Source: Sipunculus nudus
Taxonomy: Eukaryota > Annelida > Sipuncula > Golfingiida > Sipunculidae
Direction of reading: 5' to 3'
NCBI GenBank assembly: GCA_026874595.1
Contig: CM049308.1
Location: 44,465,327 to 44,529,326, forward strand
DNA: 64,000 nt
The translations under genes and the position numbers were made by a program. This document shows, piece by piece, positions 1-9,778 of the stretch (position 1 is its first letter; each line of letters starts with the position of its first letter). The notes beneath the pieces were generated by a model. It was not told the DNA's origin. It saw only the letters and a program-made list of their open reading frames with translations, and ran no database searches.

Positions 1-153
1 AAATATGTACATCAATCAATAAGACACATTTTGAGGTAGTCATTTCATAACAGGAGGCACTCTGTAAAACCTGAGAATTACACAATGAGCTAAAGGTATA
101 AATATAGTTTACCCAGTGTATATTAATATTCATCACATCATGACTGCAGTGAG

Positions 154-198
<45 letters not shown>

Positions 199-892
199 TG
201 CATAAGCAGTACCCGAACTTCATGATAAAGATAATAAACAAATGCTTTCTAAAATGGTATAAACTGGCAGCTGGTGATTAATTACCCGCTCTGTGTACAA
301 CAACATTTAACATATATATCAATTAATCATCTCTGGAAAATGACACTGAATTTATCACATCAATCATATACTATGGAATCATAGTTTTATGATGATTTGG
401 ATGTATAGTCCTGATCAAATGCCAAAGACGGGATGTTTTGATGATAATTATACCGGAATATACCATGATCACCCGGGTTTTACCATGATCGCCTGGGTTA
501 TACATTGAACACCAATTCTGTTCTTTGCTACAAATCATACATCTGTGAACCTGTCCCAAAAACTGACCGGGGATATAATTTGGCCAATACTTTAAAACCG
601 GTTAAATTGAGAAATGTACCCTTAGTTTATAACACATACAGCGTACATAACATGTATAGTCATATGTTCGTCGACCTATAGGCTTGGCAGATGAAATCAA
701 TAACGTATAACCAGTCACTACGTTAAATAAGGGGGCCGATGACATAATCCCAAGTAGTGTTTTATGATTTTTGTTAAAAACAGGGAGGATGCATAATATA
801 AATTTTCACTAAACCTATTTCAATCATGAACATTACAATGGTCTTTTTATACAAGCTTACACTATTTATCCTGATATTCTAAGCTGACCAGG
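1..892. other. AT-rich spacer
   Basis: No gene or recognisable element is visible apart from an (AT)n tract at about 157-194. Open frames here are short, low in complexity and lack protein-like composition. Confidence 0.5.
157..194. repeat. (AT)n microsatellite
   Basis: Uninterrupted AT dinucleotide run, read directly from the sequence. Confidence 0.95.
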
Positions 893-1165
893 CTTCTCTT
901 TTTTTTATAACGGCGGGGATTTTCATACAAAATGTACCTATTCAAGAACAAGGTAACTTTCCGGGTAAAGGTCATGACAACATCTTCAATAAGCTCCATC
1001 CTCTTACCATAATCAATGCACGTCTAATATTAATGTGAAATGATCTGTCATTTTTCTTTTACGTTTAAGTCGCCCACCGGAATTAATTATGGTGTCGACG
1101 AAACGGTCATGAAGCCTGAGTATTCTCATCACGTCGTCCAGGTGTAGTATGTGAATGGATAAAGG
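893..1165. repeat. Relic of a GGTCA-rich tandem-core element
   Basis: A tract of the form 'attcaagaacaaggtaact...ggtcatgac...catcctct' is a worn match to the core units at 3,240-3,310 and 24,070-24,150, where the same words occur as 'attcaaggtcaaggtcact' followed by 'ggtcatgaccc'. No ends are preserved. The match was judged by eye. Confidence 0.4.
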
Positions 1166-1394
1166 TGTCGGCAGAGTACACACCTATATACATGCAATGA
1201 TTTATGGCCCTGAAAACTTGAAAAAGTCAAGTGTTACAATAAACACAAATAATAATCTATATAGACATGGTTTTTGTAAAGGCACAGGGACAGATAATAT
1301 CCTAGAACACGTATCCATAAAAGTAGCGACAAACATTTTTATATGCATGAACATTATGTGCAGATTTTTGGTATGTGTTATTGTTTAAAATTCG

Positions 1395-1397
<3 letters not shown>

Positions 1398-1464
<67 letters not shown>
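1398..1464. repeat. Compound (CT)n-(AT)n microsatellite
   Basis: About 17 CT units run directly into about 16 AT units. The serine/leucine then tyrosine/isoleucine frames across it come from the dinucleotides and are not genes. Confidence 0.95.
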
Positions 1465-1472
<8 letters not shown>

Positions 1473-2384
1473 TGATGTTTGCAGAATATTATAAACATCA
1501 ATGTACATTTGCAGCCTATGTTGCTTTATAGTTTTGATAAAACGGACTCACAAGCCTTTTCTAATTAACTGACAGGAACATGATATATTTATATGAACGT
1601 ATGGGTTGCAAACTGCTGCCTTTAATGGCACATCAATAATGGCATTCATGGAACATTTAAATGAACATGTAATACATGTTATGCAAAACGTGTACCCTTT
1701 TTATCACATTCAACTTTTCATTTGTCCAATAAGGCCATAAGATTTGGACCTGCATTTGTATGGCACGATTCTTACCCTAAAAAAATCCTTATGACAACCC
1801 ACTACAATTTTAACTCGTTATGGCGTCATAACACCTTCCCCCTCATAGCATTTTCAGATATATTCAACATTTCTTATTTTGAAATTGTGTACAATTATAA
1901 GGTAAGAATGGGACAAATATGAATATGTCTGTGGTTTGAATATTATTTTGATGACAATTGACAAAAAACTGTCAGCACGGTGATTTGAGTGTGTAGTTCA
2001 CATGCCATGATCCAGGTGACTTATGATGCCCTCCAAAGCCAGTCATTCGCCAGACTTTGCATATAATCCCTTCAACTGGCATTGGACCTTTCATAGTTTC
2101 CCAAAATCAAACTCTTCAAGATGGGTTTCTTATTGAACAGTAAAGACTTACCGACTGGGCTCAACCTGCATTAATGGTAGGACAACACAACATGCTATCT
2201 TTTGTTTATATCATTAAATGTGCAGTGTATACCAAATTTGATTTTGCTACTTAATTTTCAGATTATTTTCACTTGCCACACTTTGCCATCGCTACATTTG
2301 ACGTTCTTATACCAGCTTATTGGCAAGTCTCCTTTCTTAACATTAACATAACAAACCAGATATTTCTTGGCACCGCAGGTGCCA
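1465..2384. other. Spacer, nothing recognised
   Basis: AT-rich sequence without a convincing coding frame, RNA gene or terminal repeat. Confidence 0.4.
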
Positions 2385-3445
2385 GAGTATCCCCAGACAA
2401 TTACCCCCCCCCCCCCTTCCACCAGCCTCGAAGAATAGGTCCCATCTTGAATTCAGATGCAGAGACTGACACTTGGCAAGCCAACATGGTTAAGTATGGG
2501 CGTATTTAAGGTAAAGGTCACTCTCATAGAGAGGTCATAATCCCTTGATAAGATGCATCTAAACTGTAGGTTTGGTGACTGTACCACAAATTCTTTTTGA
2601 GTAATTGCCCTAATATCATTTTAGCATAAACGCTGCTCTGGCCTTGAAAAAAATGCATCAAGGTCATCCATGTACGAACTTGACCTAGCCGTTGATAATA
2701 TGCATCAAACCTGTGGGTTTGGTGATTGTACCTCAAATTCTTACAAAGTTCTTGCGTTAACATCATTTTAACAAGAAAACGACACATGGTGGCTCCACCT
2801 GTCTTCTGCAAAAGAAAAAGCTATCCAAGATCTTCGGTCAATTTGATTTTTGGATCATTCCATGTATCCCTTACTGAGATATCAAAGATTTTGTGTGAAT
2901 TTACCAAATATGGGAATATTCAAGGTCAAGGCCACTCATAGGAAAGGTCATGACCCCAATTTAAATAAACATCATCCCATAACCCATATCTATGTATTTG
3001 CATAATATATAAGAAATCTGTCCATTATTTTTTTACTTATAATGCTCACAGTACTGTCAAGTGGCAATTTGGGGCATTAAAAGGCACGAAAACATGTAAA
3101 GAATAATAGGTTGCGCCTACAGTTTCTGGAACATGACAACCCTATCCATAATCTTCGATTAGCTTGATTTTGGGATCAATCCATGCAAGATTTCTTGAGA
3201 TATTTAAGAATTTGTGTGATTTTCCCCAAAATTGGACCTATTCAAGGTCAAGGACACTCTCCTACTGAAGGTTATGACCTCATTTTTAATAGGCGTCGTC
3301 CTCTCACCCATATCTATACATATACCAAGTTTGGTAAAGATCCGTGAAATATTTTTTTAGTTATAGCGCCAACAAGATTTATATGCTGCGGCGGCAGGAC
3401 CGTCATGAAAACATAGTTTCCCCCGACTTTGTATGGGAATACAAT
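2385..3445. repeat. Relic of the GTATC(C/G)CCAGACA element family with GGTCA cores
   Basis: The left edge carries 'gtatccccagacaatt' and the right edge 'tatgggaatacaata'. These are worn versions of the 13-bp inverted ends GTATCGCCAGACA seen cleanly at 22,516-24,271. Between them are repeated units with 'tcaaggtcaaggccactc', 'ggtcatgacccc' and 'cccatatctatgtat', spaced a few hundred bases apart as in the 22.5-24.3 kb copy. Non-coding and non-autonomous; the superfamily is not established. Confidence 0.55.
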
Positions 3446-3462
3446 AATGGATTGCATACATC

Positions 3463-3747
3463 TTAATCAATGTAACAGTTCATGCTTGAATAATTCATAT
3501 TAACTTCTGTTTTATATGTTTTTGCATGATAAGTCTGTGTACTGCCACGTACTGGAGATTCATTGAAACTTCGAGGGAGTATCACAGCTGCATCAGGGTG
3601 TTTACAGTGTGCTCCAGCTCCAGGTTTAATTGTTGAGAGAGCAGTGATGTAATATGAACAAGCAAAGGAATCTAAGGAAGGAACAAACTGCAATATATCA
3701 AAGTCCCAGACAGGTTTTGTAGCATAATCTGTAGGCCTAATATTCAT
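3463..3747 (-). CDS. Unrecognised open frame, possible exon
   Basis: An uninterrupted 94-codon frame on the minus strand. Its composition is more protein-like than other frames nearby, with a spread of all residue classes and no low complexity. I recognise no domain or motif. A possible splice acceptor (ending CCTACAG) lies within the frame near the first codons, so if real it is more likely an exon than a one-exon gene. It sits between a repeat relic and the bZIP exon, on the same strand as the latter, but nothing ties the two together. It could equally be a chance frame. Confidence 0.2.
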   Translation of the reverse strand: MNIRPTDYATKPVWDFDILQFVPSLDSFACSYYITALSTIKPGAGAHCKHPDAAVILPRSFNESPVRGSTQTYHAKTYKTEVNMNYSSMNCYID

Positions 3748-3914
3748 AAAACTAAGTATGAAATCACACTTGCAGATTTACTTTACTCATTAAAGCAATA
3801 ACGAAGTACCACGAAGCACAAGATACTTTGAAAATGATATAATACTATACTTCAGTCAAACCAGGTGACACACATCACAAATTACAACCAAGGTAACACG
3901 GTGTGCGGCATATC

Positions 3915-4067
3915 TGCCATTTTACCTTCTGGTATTAAAATCTCTGCCAATTTACCAATGGCATTAAAGAACCCCTGTCATTTTACCCATGGCATTAAAG
4001 AACCCTATAATTTTACCCATGGCATTATCGGGCCTCTGTCATTTAACTTCTGGCATTTTAACTAGGG
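3915..4067. repeat. 30-31 bp minisatellite, about 5 units
   Basis: Units begin near 3,915, 3,945, 3,976, 4,006 and 4,037. Each has the form tgYcatttta-cc-catggcattaaagaaccc with substitutions. It lies about 200 bp beyond the stop codon of the bZIP exon, so it may fall in or near that gene's 3' untranslated region. Confidence 0.8.
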
Positions 4068-4070
4068 TAT

Positions 4071-4076
4071 TTTAAT
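4071..4076 (-). terminator. Possible polyadenylation signal ATTAAA
   Basis: On the minus strand ATTAAA occurs about 170 bp beyond the bZIP stop codon. It is the commonest variant of AATAAA. No AATAAA was seen closer. In AT-rich DNA this hexamer is frequent, so the call rests mainly on position. Confidence 0.3.
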
Positions 4077-4245
4077 CTGACACGGACCGTTTCATGTCGC
4101 GAGTCGGTTTTTTTTTTGTTTGTGAAATGACATTAGCTTAGATTATAAATTTAAATTATATCAAAATCTTCACTTTCCCCTGAGATACTGCTGCCTTTCA
4201 GGTCAGCGTTGTTTAGCTGTATATATTTGCGTCATTCACCATTGA

Positions 4246-5344
4246 TCAGTTATTCACCAGCATATACCGGAGTTTGTTTATCTCATTTTTCAGTCCGGCA
4301 ACCTCTACCTTGAGTCGGAGGTTTTCCTGCTCAAGAAGAGCTGCTTTGATAGCAATTTCATCTTCTTTGGCCCGTCTAGCGTCACGTGACCGCTTGGCAG
4401 CCTCATTGTTTTTTCGCCGACGTTCCCAATATAAATCGTCTTTCTGGTCTTCTGACAGAATTTTACTTGCCCGCCGTACGCCCCGTCCTGAGACTGAAGA
4501 AATGGGATTTACTAAGGCTGATCTGGACGCAACAGACCCTCCAGGTGACAACGGCTGCTCTGATTTATTGCCGTGTATGCCTGACGGTAGAGAAGCTGCG
4601 TTGACAGCGTCAGTTATTGGCGGTAACTCTCCCTCGGGTAGGCTTTTCTTGTTGCGCTTCTTACCAATATCTTGCCGACTTTTTAAAAGTTGCGCACGGT
4701 ATTGTTTGTATTGCTTATCGGAGCCAACAGAATGACCTGCATCACCATAACCCGGAATGCATATATAACCAAGGGGTAATGAAAGGGAATCGTTTGGATA
4801 AGCTACTTCCGGTATCCCATTGTGACCCGCATGGCGAGAAACCCAGCTGAGACTCCGGTTAAGACAGGCAACCCCTCTGTGACTATCTGACAGGTCGGCA
4901 CCCTCACCCAGGGTCCTTACGCTCAGCGGTTCACGAGAAATCTCCCCAGGTGAAGGGGTCCCTGACGATGCCCTGGACTCGGGTCTCGAGTCGCCTGTTG
5001 CACTATGACTACTGTTACTCTCCCTTTCGTCTGAATCATTGGACTGGTCGAAGATACAGCCAGCCGGTTCCCGCTTCAGAGAAAAGTCCAACGGTTGATC
5101 TGCTGCTTGATCATAACTGTTTTGCATTTTCTGCACGATCGGTGACGTCACATGCTGGCCGTTTTGTGGCTGGACCTCGGGGGGCGGGGAATCATGGATG
5201 ATCTCCTGTTCCCCGGGGTCGCTGTCATGGGGAGGCGTAAGCGGCTCGTGATGTGGGACCTCCCTACCCCCCCACAAGTTGTCTCCAGGCCGCTCTGACT
5301 GGTCATCCGTCATCGCGGGCGGGGTCATCCAGGTCACTGACCAT
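4246..5344 (-). CDS. PAR/CES-2/giant-like bZIP transcription factor, 3' coding exon
   Basis: Predicted nuclear DNA-binding protein; this exon encodes about 360 residues. The C-terminus (about 295-363) is a complete bZIP domain: YWERRRKNN, then a basic region around 305-322 with [13 protein letters not shown], then a zipper with heptad positions I328, L335, L342, L349 and L356, ending seven residues later. The [12 protein letters not shown] entry and the basic region are typical of the HLF/TEF/DBP, CES-2 and giant families, whose members bind palindromic TTAYGTAA-type sites (family knowledge). The N-terminal 290 residues are low complexity and rich in Ser, Pro, Asp and Glu, with PLDFSLK at 82-88 resembling a CtBP-type corepressor motif. 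A splice acceptor (CTTCCTTTCAG) lies just before 5,344, and the reading frame is open through it with a split codon, so the protein probably starts in an exon at higher coordinates. If translation began here, the first in-frame ATG would be 5,328-5,326. The exon is clearly richer in G+C than its surroundings. Confidence is high for bZIP, moderate for the subfamily. Confidence 0.9.
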
Positions 5345-5893
5345 CTGAAAGGAAGACCAGTATGACGTTAGCAGGGTTTGTATTATAAATACACTTACCC
5401 AAGTGGCAGCACGCATGCTGAACTCCAGTGGCCACGGGATGAATGGGCCAGTGACCATCTTCATTTGTGCAGGCAACCAACACAGTTGTAGCAGGCACTA
5501 TGTTAATGACTCTTAAGCTTTCCGCTTGGATCAAAATTTCCGAATTACGGAAGCGAGTTGTTTTCAACTTTCTGTAGTAGGTCCCAATCGTAAACATTAC
5601 GTTCGAAAGTTTTCTTGGATGAGGACGAGGCTGTAGATATTGCCGTCCTGATCTGTAGCAAGTGGAATTTCCCATTAATGTTATCCCATATTGTTTCGCG
5701 AATATTACTGTTTAAAATATGGAAAATGCATATTTATATTTTTGTTAACAGAGTTAATAACTCCAGGAAACTGGTTGACAGTAATGATACCGGATATCGG
5801 CAATATACTGATGTTCTAGTTGACATTTAACGTCGGGTTATTATCAGATATTTCCAGGATAACAGACTTAACATTGGTTTATTATAGGCTGCC
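5345..5893. other. Probable intron sequence of the bZIP gene
   Basis: Starts at the inferred acceptor of the bZIP exon. It contains no convincing upstream exon. The 113-codon minus-strand frame that overlaps the acceptor is read-through of the intron and ends within the exon in the wrong frame. Confidence 0.4.
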
Positions 5894-6019
5894 ATGCATG
5901 GTCAACACGGGATATCGCCAATGATGTTTCCCCGTGTAGATGAAGGAGAAAGAGGACTGGCTGGCGAAGCCGGTAGAGAGTTTGTGCAGGCAAGCCTGAT
6001 TCAGCCGGGCTTTCATTAG
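5894..6019 (+). other. Short open frame, possible exon
   Basis: A 41-codon frame starting with MHGQHGISPMMFPR and ending in TAG. It lies in a patch somewhat richer in G+C than its flanks. A CAG/GCAAGC sequence after codon 32 could be a rare GC-type donor. No domain is recognised. It may be chance. Confidence 0.15.
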
Positions 6020-6373
6020 CAGGGGGGAAACTGACTACCTCCACTTTTTTAGGTTATAAACTCTATGAACTCTACTTAATATATATGATTACTGAATAAA
6101 TACTAGTTTAAATTGTTGTGCACAAGAATATTCGACAAATTCAAGGAAATTGACATTTATCAACAAATAAAAGACCCTGTGTAACTTCTCCTATATGATC
6201 CTGCGAGGCAGTTGAATCAAGATCATGTTCTAATGCAAACATTGCCGAATGCAGCAAATTCCCATTTTTTCATGCTCCTGTAATATTTAAACACAACATA
6301 TGATAAACATATTAAACAATAAATATCAGGATGATCGTCAAATAAAAGCATTATGCTCAGTGCACACACAGCC

Positions 6374-6418
6374 ATGCAGAATGAATGGGCTCAGGCTGGC
6401 GTGGCTGGACCCAAGAAG
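6374..6418 (+). other. Possible mini-exon ending at a GT donor
   Basis: Fifteen codons (MQNEWAQAGVAGPKK) end exactly at AAG/GTACTA, a reasonable splice donor, and are preceded by a possible acceptor 'gccatgcag'. It lies about 350 bp after the 5,894 frame on the same strand. Very short, so weak evidence. Confidence 0.12.
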
Positions 6419-6799
6419 GTACTAGTTGTTTGCCTGCAGTTTTTCAGGCAGGCAGTCATTTACTATACCTACACACTCTCGAGTGTCGGTATTAGTGATG
6501 TCTTTGTGACAAGGGCGTGAGAGCCGAGAGGTCACTGCAACCTGCTTCATTGAGCATAGGTAGGCCTATGTACTATGCTGTACTATGATAGGAAGTATAG
6601 TACTGAATACAGGTTTATGAAATGCTTATACATATTATGAATATAATGGTTAAAAGTTAGACCACAAATTCCATATAGTAGTATGGATCTTGTGGGTGAT
6701 AATTAACTCTCTTTATGGACAAAGTAATGCTGTTGGTGATATTTAACTGCATCTACAGTCAACATACAATCAGTATGTTCTATATCATCTGTGCCCATA
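6419..6799. other. Spacer, nothing recognised
   Basis: No coding frame, RNA gene or repeat structure seen. Confidence 0.4.
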
Positions 6800-6970
6800 A
6801 TTGTATCCCCAGACAATTCATATCTCTGAAGTGGTTCAACGTATTGGTCTGAAATTTGGCATTTCCATCTATCTTTGAAAGTTTTCTCGTAAACCAGACA
6901 GGTGGCGCCACCTGCCTTTTCATTTTTGTAGAATAAATTAATGCCCTTTTCTGAGGAGTGATCCGTTTGC
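6800..6970. repeat. Terminal fragment of a GTATCCCCAGACA / GGTGGCGCCACC element
   Basis: Begins with 'ttgtatccccagacaatt', the end sequence of the 2.4 and 22.5 kb family, and contains one copy of the palindrome in 'aggtggcgccacctgcc' at about 6,900. The rest of the element is missing. Confidence 0.5.
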
Positions 6971-7048
6971 TTAGGTTTGTTTTTCTCTTTAAATTATTTC
7001 ACAAACTTTCCAAGATTTTGGCAATTGCAATACATTCTCTGATTTAAA

Positions 7049-7275
7049 CAAGGGACCCATGGGTCACTGTGCTCAGCTAAAGTTGACCTTGAACGTAAAA
7101 ATCTAAAATAATATCGTTTGGAGATAAAAGTGTAAGAGGAAGAGGTAATATAGGCCATAGTTGGTTTATATGATTGGTTTGTATTGATGAGCAAGAAATT
7201 GTTGCAAATAATATTTTGTGACTTGACCACGAGATTCCTAATTATCAAATTGAAGCATGTGAGCAGTTGTGAAAA
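7049..7275 (+). mobile_element. 5' fragment of the hairpin-capped element also found at 47,278
   Basis: Starts 'caagggacccatgggtcac' with the CCCATGGG palindrome. It matches 47,278-47,490 closely through 'aatataggccata', 'gttggtttatatgattgg' and 'gcaagaaattgttgcaaata'. No matching 3' hairpin is found before the sequence diverges, so this is a truncated copy. Non-coding. Confidence 0.75.
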
Positions 7276-7540
7276 AAAATGATCTATACTATTACCATGA
7301 TCAATAGTTAGCTTTTTGATTAACTGCTGATAGTTCAGTAGTTTACACATTTGTTCAATTGGACCTATTTTTTATAATATATATTATTGAATATATGTAT
7401 TTTTTTTTATTTTATGAAATGTATACAGTTGAAATATAACTAATGTCCCCAGTCCACAGATGGGACTTGGTGGTGGTGAGGGGGGGGGGGGGGTTGGAAT
7501 AATGGGAGTTACAACATCTCTGTTGTATTATTATAGTATG

Positions 7541-7785
7541 TATATATGTCACAGGCCAGATCTAAATCCAGTCCAGTTTAGAACTCATCTAAGCCAGATC
7601 TCTATTGGATTCTCATCTAGGCCATATCTCGATTGGGATCTTGTCTAGGCAAGTTCTAAACTGGACCAGGCCAGATTATGATTGGGATCTGGACTAGGCC
7701 AGATCAAAATCAAGCTTCTCCATTTAGATCAGGTCTAAGCGAGTTTTAAACTGGACCAGACCAGATTGCGATTTATAGTTAATTC
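7541..7785 (+). repeat. Solo copy of the palindromic-module terminal repeat
   Basis: Begins 'tatatatgtcacaggccag' and continues as degenerate back-to-back words of the type 'ggccagatctNgattgggatctggtctaggcc'. It is the same sequence class as the inverted ends at 44,697-44,960 and 50,085-50,343, but no inverted partner was found nearby. Confidence 0.65.
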
Positions 7786-8015
7786 AACAATGCTTACAGG
7801 ATAAAAAAGTTCATTCACATTTTCCTAATATTTAACAAGGAACCTGTGGAATGGGATATACACCAGGTATAATGCTTCAACGCTGGACCATTACTTTTAA
7901 GTACATATGTAACATGTACATGAACAATGCAAGTACTAAACATTTTGAATAAGAAACAATTACACAAACATATAACATCACTGCTGTAATTCTGGCATGG
8001 GTGCACACAACACAA

Positions 8016-8330
8016 AACTGATTGTAGCTAGCACCACCAGTCTTGTATACAACAAAGCTATCAGAAATATATACATATGCCCTATTTCAGACATATATAT
8101 CAAACCCCTCCTGAGAAATAAGCAGGGACATAAACTGTGCAGAAATTATTGTAGGTGACACTACCAGTCTTGTATACAACAAAGCTATCTGATTTGTATA
8201 AATATGCCCAATTTCAGGCTGAGATATCAATTTCCTCTGTAGAAAAAAGCAGGCACAATCACTGTGCAAAAGTCATTGTAGGTGGCTACACGTCTTGTGA
8301 ATGAGAAAGCCATCAGAGACATACAGACAC
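8016..8330. repeat. Worn tandem repeat, about 130 bp unit
   Basis: The block 'accagtcttgtatacaacaa' plus 'agctatc' recurs about every 130 bp (near 8,033, 8,163 and, altered, 8,290). The wording resembles the GGTGGCGCCACC cores at 10-12 kb, suggesting the same origin with the palindrome degraded. Confidence 0.6.
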
Positions 8331-8369
8331 ATCAAAATATTAGACCAATACATCAAACTTACCTTGAGT

Positions 8370-9200
8370 CTGATGCACTGGGCTGACCAGGCTTAGGTGA
8401 GAAAGGCAATTGCCTGGAGTGAACAGTGACAAATTGCTGGCTCAAGCTACTGCACTGAGTGAACACTTGACCTGCACCTAGCTAGACTGAGTGAACTCTT
8501 GACCTTTGCATAATCTGACACATTTGGCAGTCTGCTGGCTCAGATTGCTAGCTCAAGCTACTGCACTGAGTGAACACTTGACCTGCACCTGGCTAGACTA
8601 AGCGAACTCTTGACCTTTGCATAATTTGACACATTTGGCAGTCTGCCAAAACTTTAAATAGATCCAGGCTGAACTTTGGTGCCAAATTTGAAGCAGTGAC
8701 AGCAGCTATAAATAGAATGCAGCTGCTGGACTGAGTGAACTCTTGACCTACACCTAACTCTTGACATATTGCCTAATCTGATACAGTTGGCAGTCTGCCT
8801 AAGCAATAATAAGATCCAGACTTACCTTTGGCCTGTTGCCAAAATTTGAAATAGTAGCCACACCATTGCATAAGCTCACAGACTGGCTCTACATGCAGCC
8901 CTGAGGGGATGACACCCATGAGGTGATCACATGGTACTAATGAGGTGATCGAATGCTACCCATAAGGTGATCACCTCATGAGTACCCAAGGGGTATTCGC
9001 ATGACACCCATGAGGTGATCACATGCCTTGTGCCTGTCAGCATTGATTGAACACTTGACCTATATCTGGCTGCACTGAATGAACACTTGACCTATATATA
9101 GCTGCACTGAATGAACTCTTCACCTGTTGCCAAATCTGAAACAGTTGGCAGTTTCTCAACCTATTCCAAGATATAGACACAATCTTGGCCTGTTAGTTAA
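8370..9200. repeat. Complex tandem array with 'ttgacct' and 'aggtgatcac' words
   Basis: Repeated blocks containing 'actgcactgagtgaacact', 'tgacacatttggcagtctg' and 'cttgacctgcacct' run from about 8,390 to 9,160. In the middle (8,905-9,030) is a sub-array of 'cccatgaggtgatcaca', including an inverted pair around 'ggtgatcacc'. No coding potential. Confidence 0.6.
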
Positions 9201-9776
9201 TCTGTTTACACACGAATTCTTTAGCTAAAATGCTGTTTTTTTCAAGCTGACAAATTCTTAAGACTTTTCATCAAAATATCTAGAATAATAAAAGATGCAG
9301 TCCTTACACTGTTAAAGATCCAATAATTCTGCCAAGAATCATTCAAGTAAACTTGAATAAAGGCCACCAGTAATAATAATTTTTGTGCAATGTTACAAAA
9401 GTTATAATTGAAACAACAATTTTGTAGAAGAACACTACTGCAGTCCTTTGCAGTTTGAAATAGACTTAATAATGGCCATAAGAATAACTTAACCTTTTCA
9501 CGTCTCAACCAAAATCAACAAACTCAATCTATTCTTATGTGATTGAAAGAACCATGTCCTAGGATAATTCTTGTGAAAAATTGACGATTCAACCTGACAG
9601 TTTCATCATAAAAGTTTTAAACTGAAAGAGGCTAAAAATTTGAGGATTCTGCCCATAACAAGGGACCCATGGCTCTAGCAAAAATGATATGGGAGTCTAT
9701 AAGGATATTTTATAAAGAAATGTTGTAGCGCTCTCGCGGGATCTTTGTGTAAGGGAAATTAGCTAAACACAAACAA
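9201..9776. other. Spacer with a short element fragment
   Basis: Mostly featureless. 'aacaagggacccatggctc' near 9,659 looks like a short broken 5' end of the hairpin-capped family. Confidence 0.35.
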
Positions 9777-9778
9777 TA

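Noticed and set aside
1343-1531. Leu-Ser / Tyr-Ile repeat protein
   Set aside because: Pure translation of the (CT)n-(AT)n microsatellite; likewise at 62,715 and 63,207.
4274-5201. Plus-strand frames of 72-153 codons across the bZIP exon
   Set aside because: Antisense shadows of a GC-richer exon; the minus frame has an unmistakable bZIP domain.
4246-5337. Start of the bZIP protein at the GTG codon at 5,337
   Set aside because: GTG starts are very rare in animals, and a splice acceptor directly precedes this point with the frame open across it, so the true start is probably in an upstream exon.
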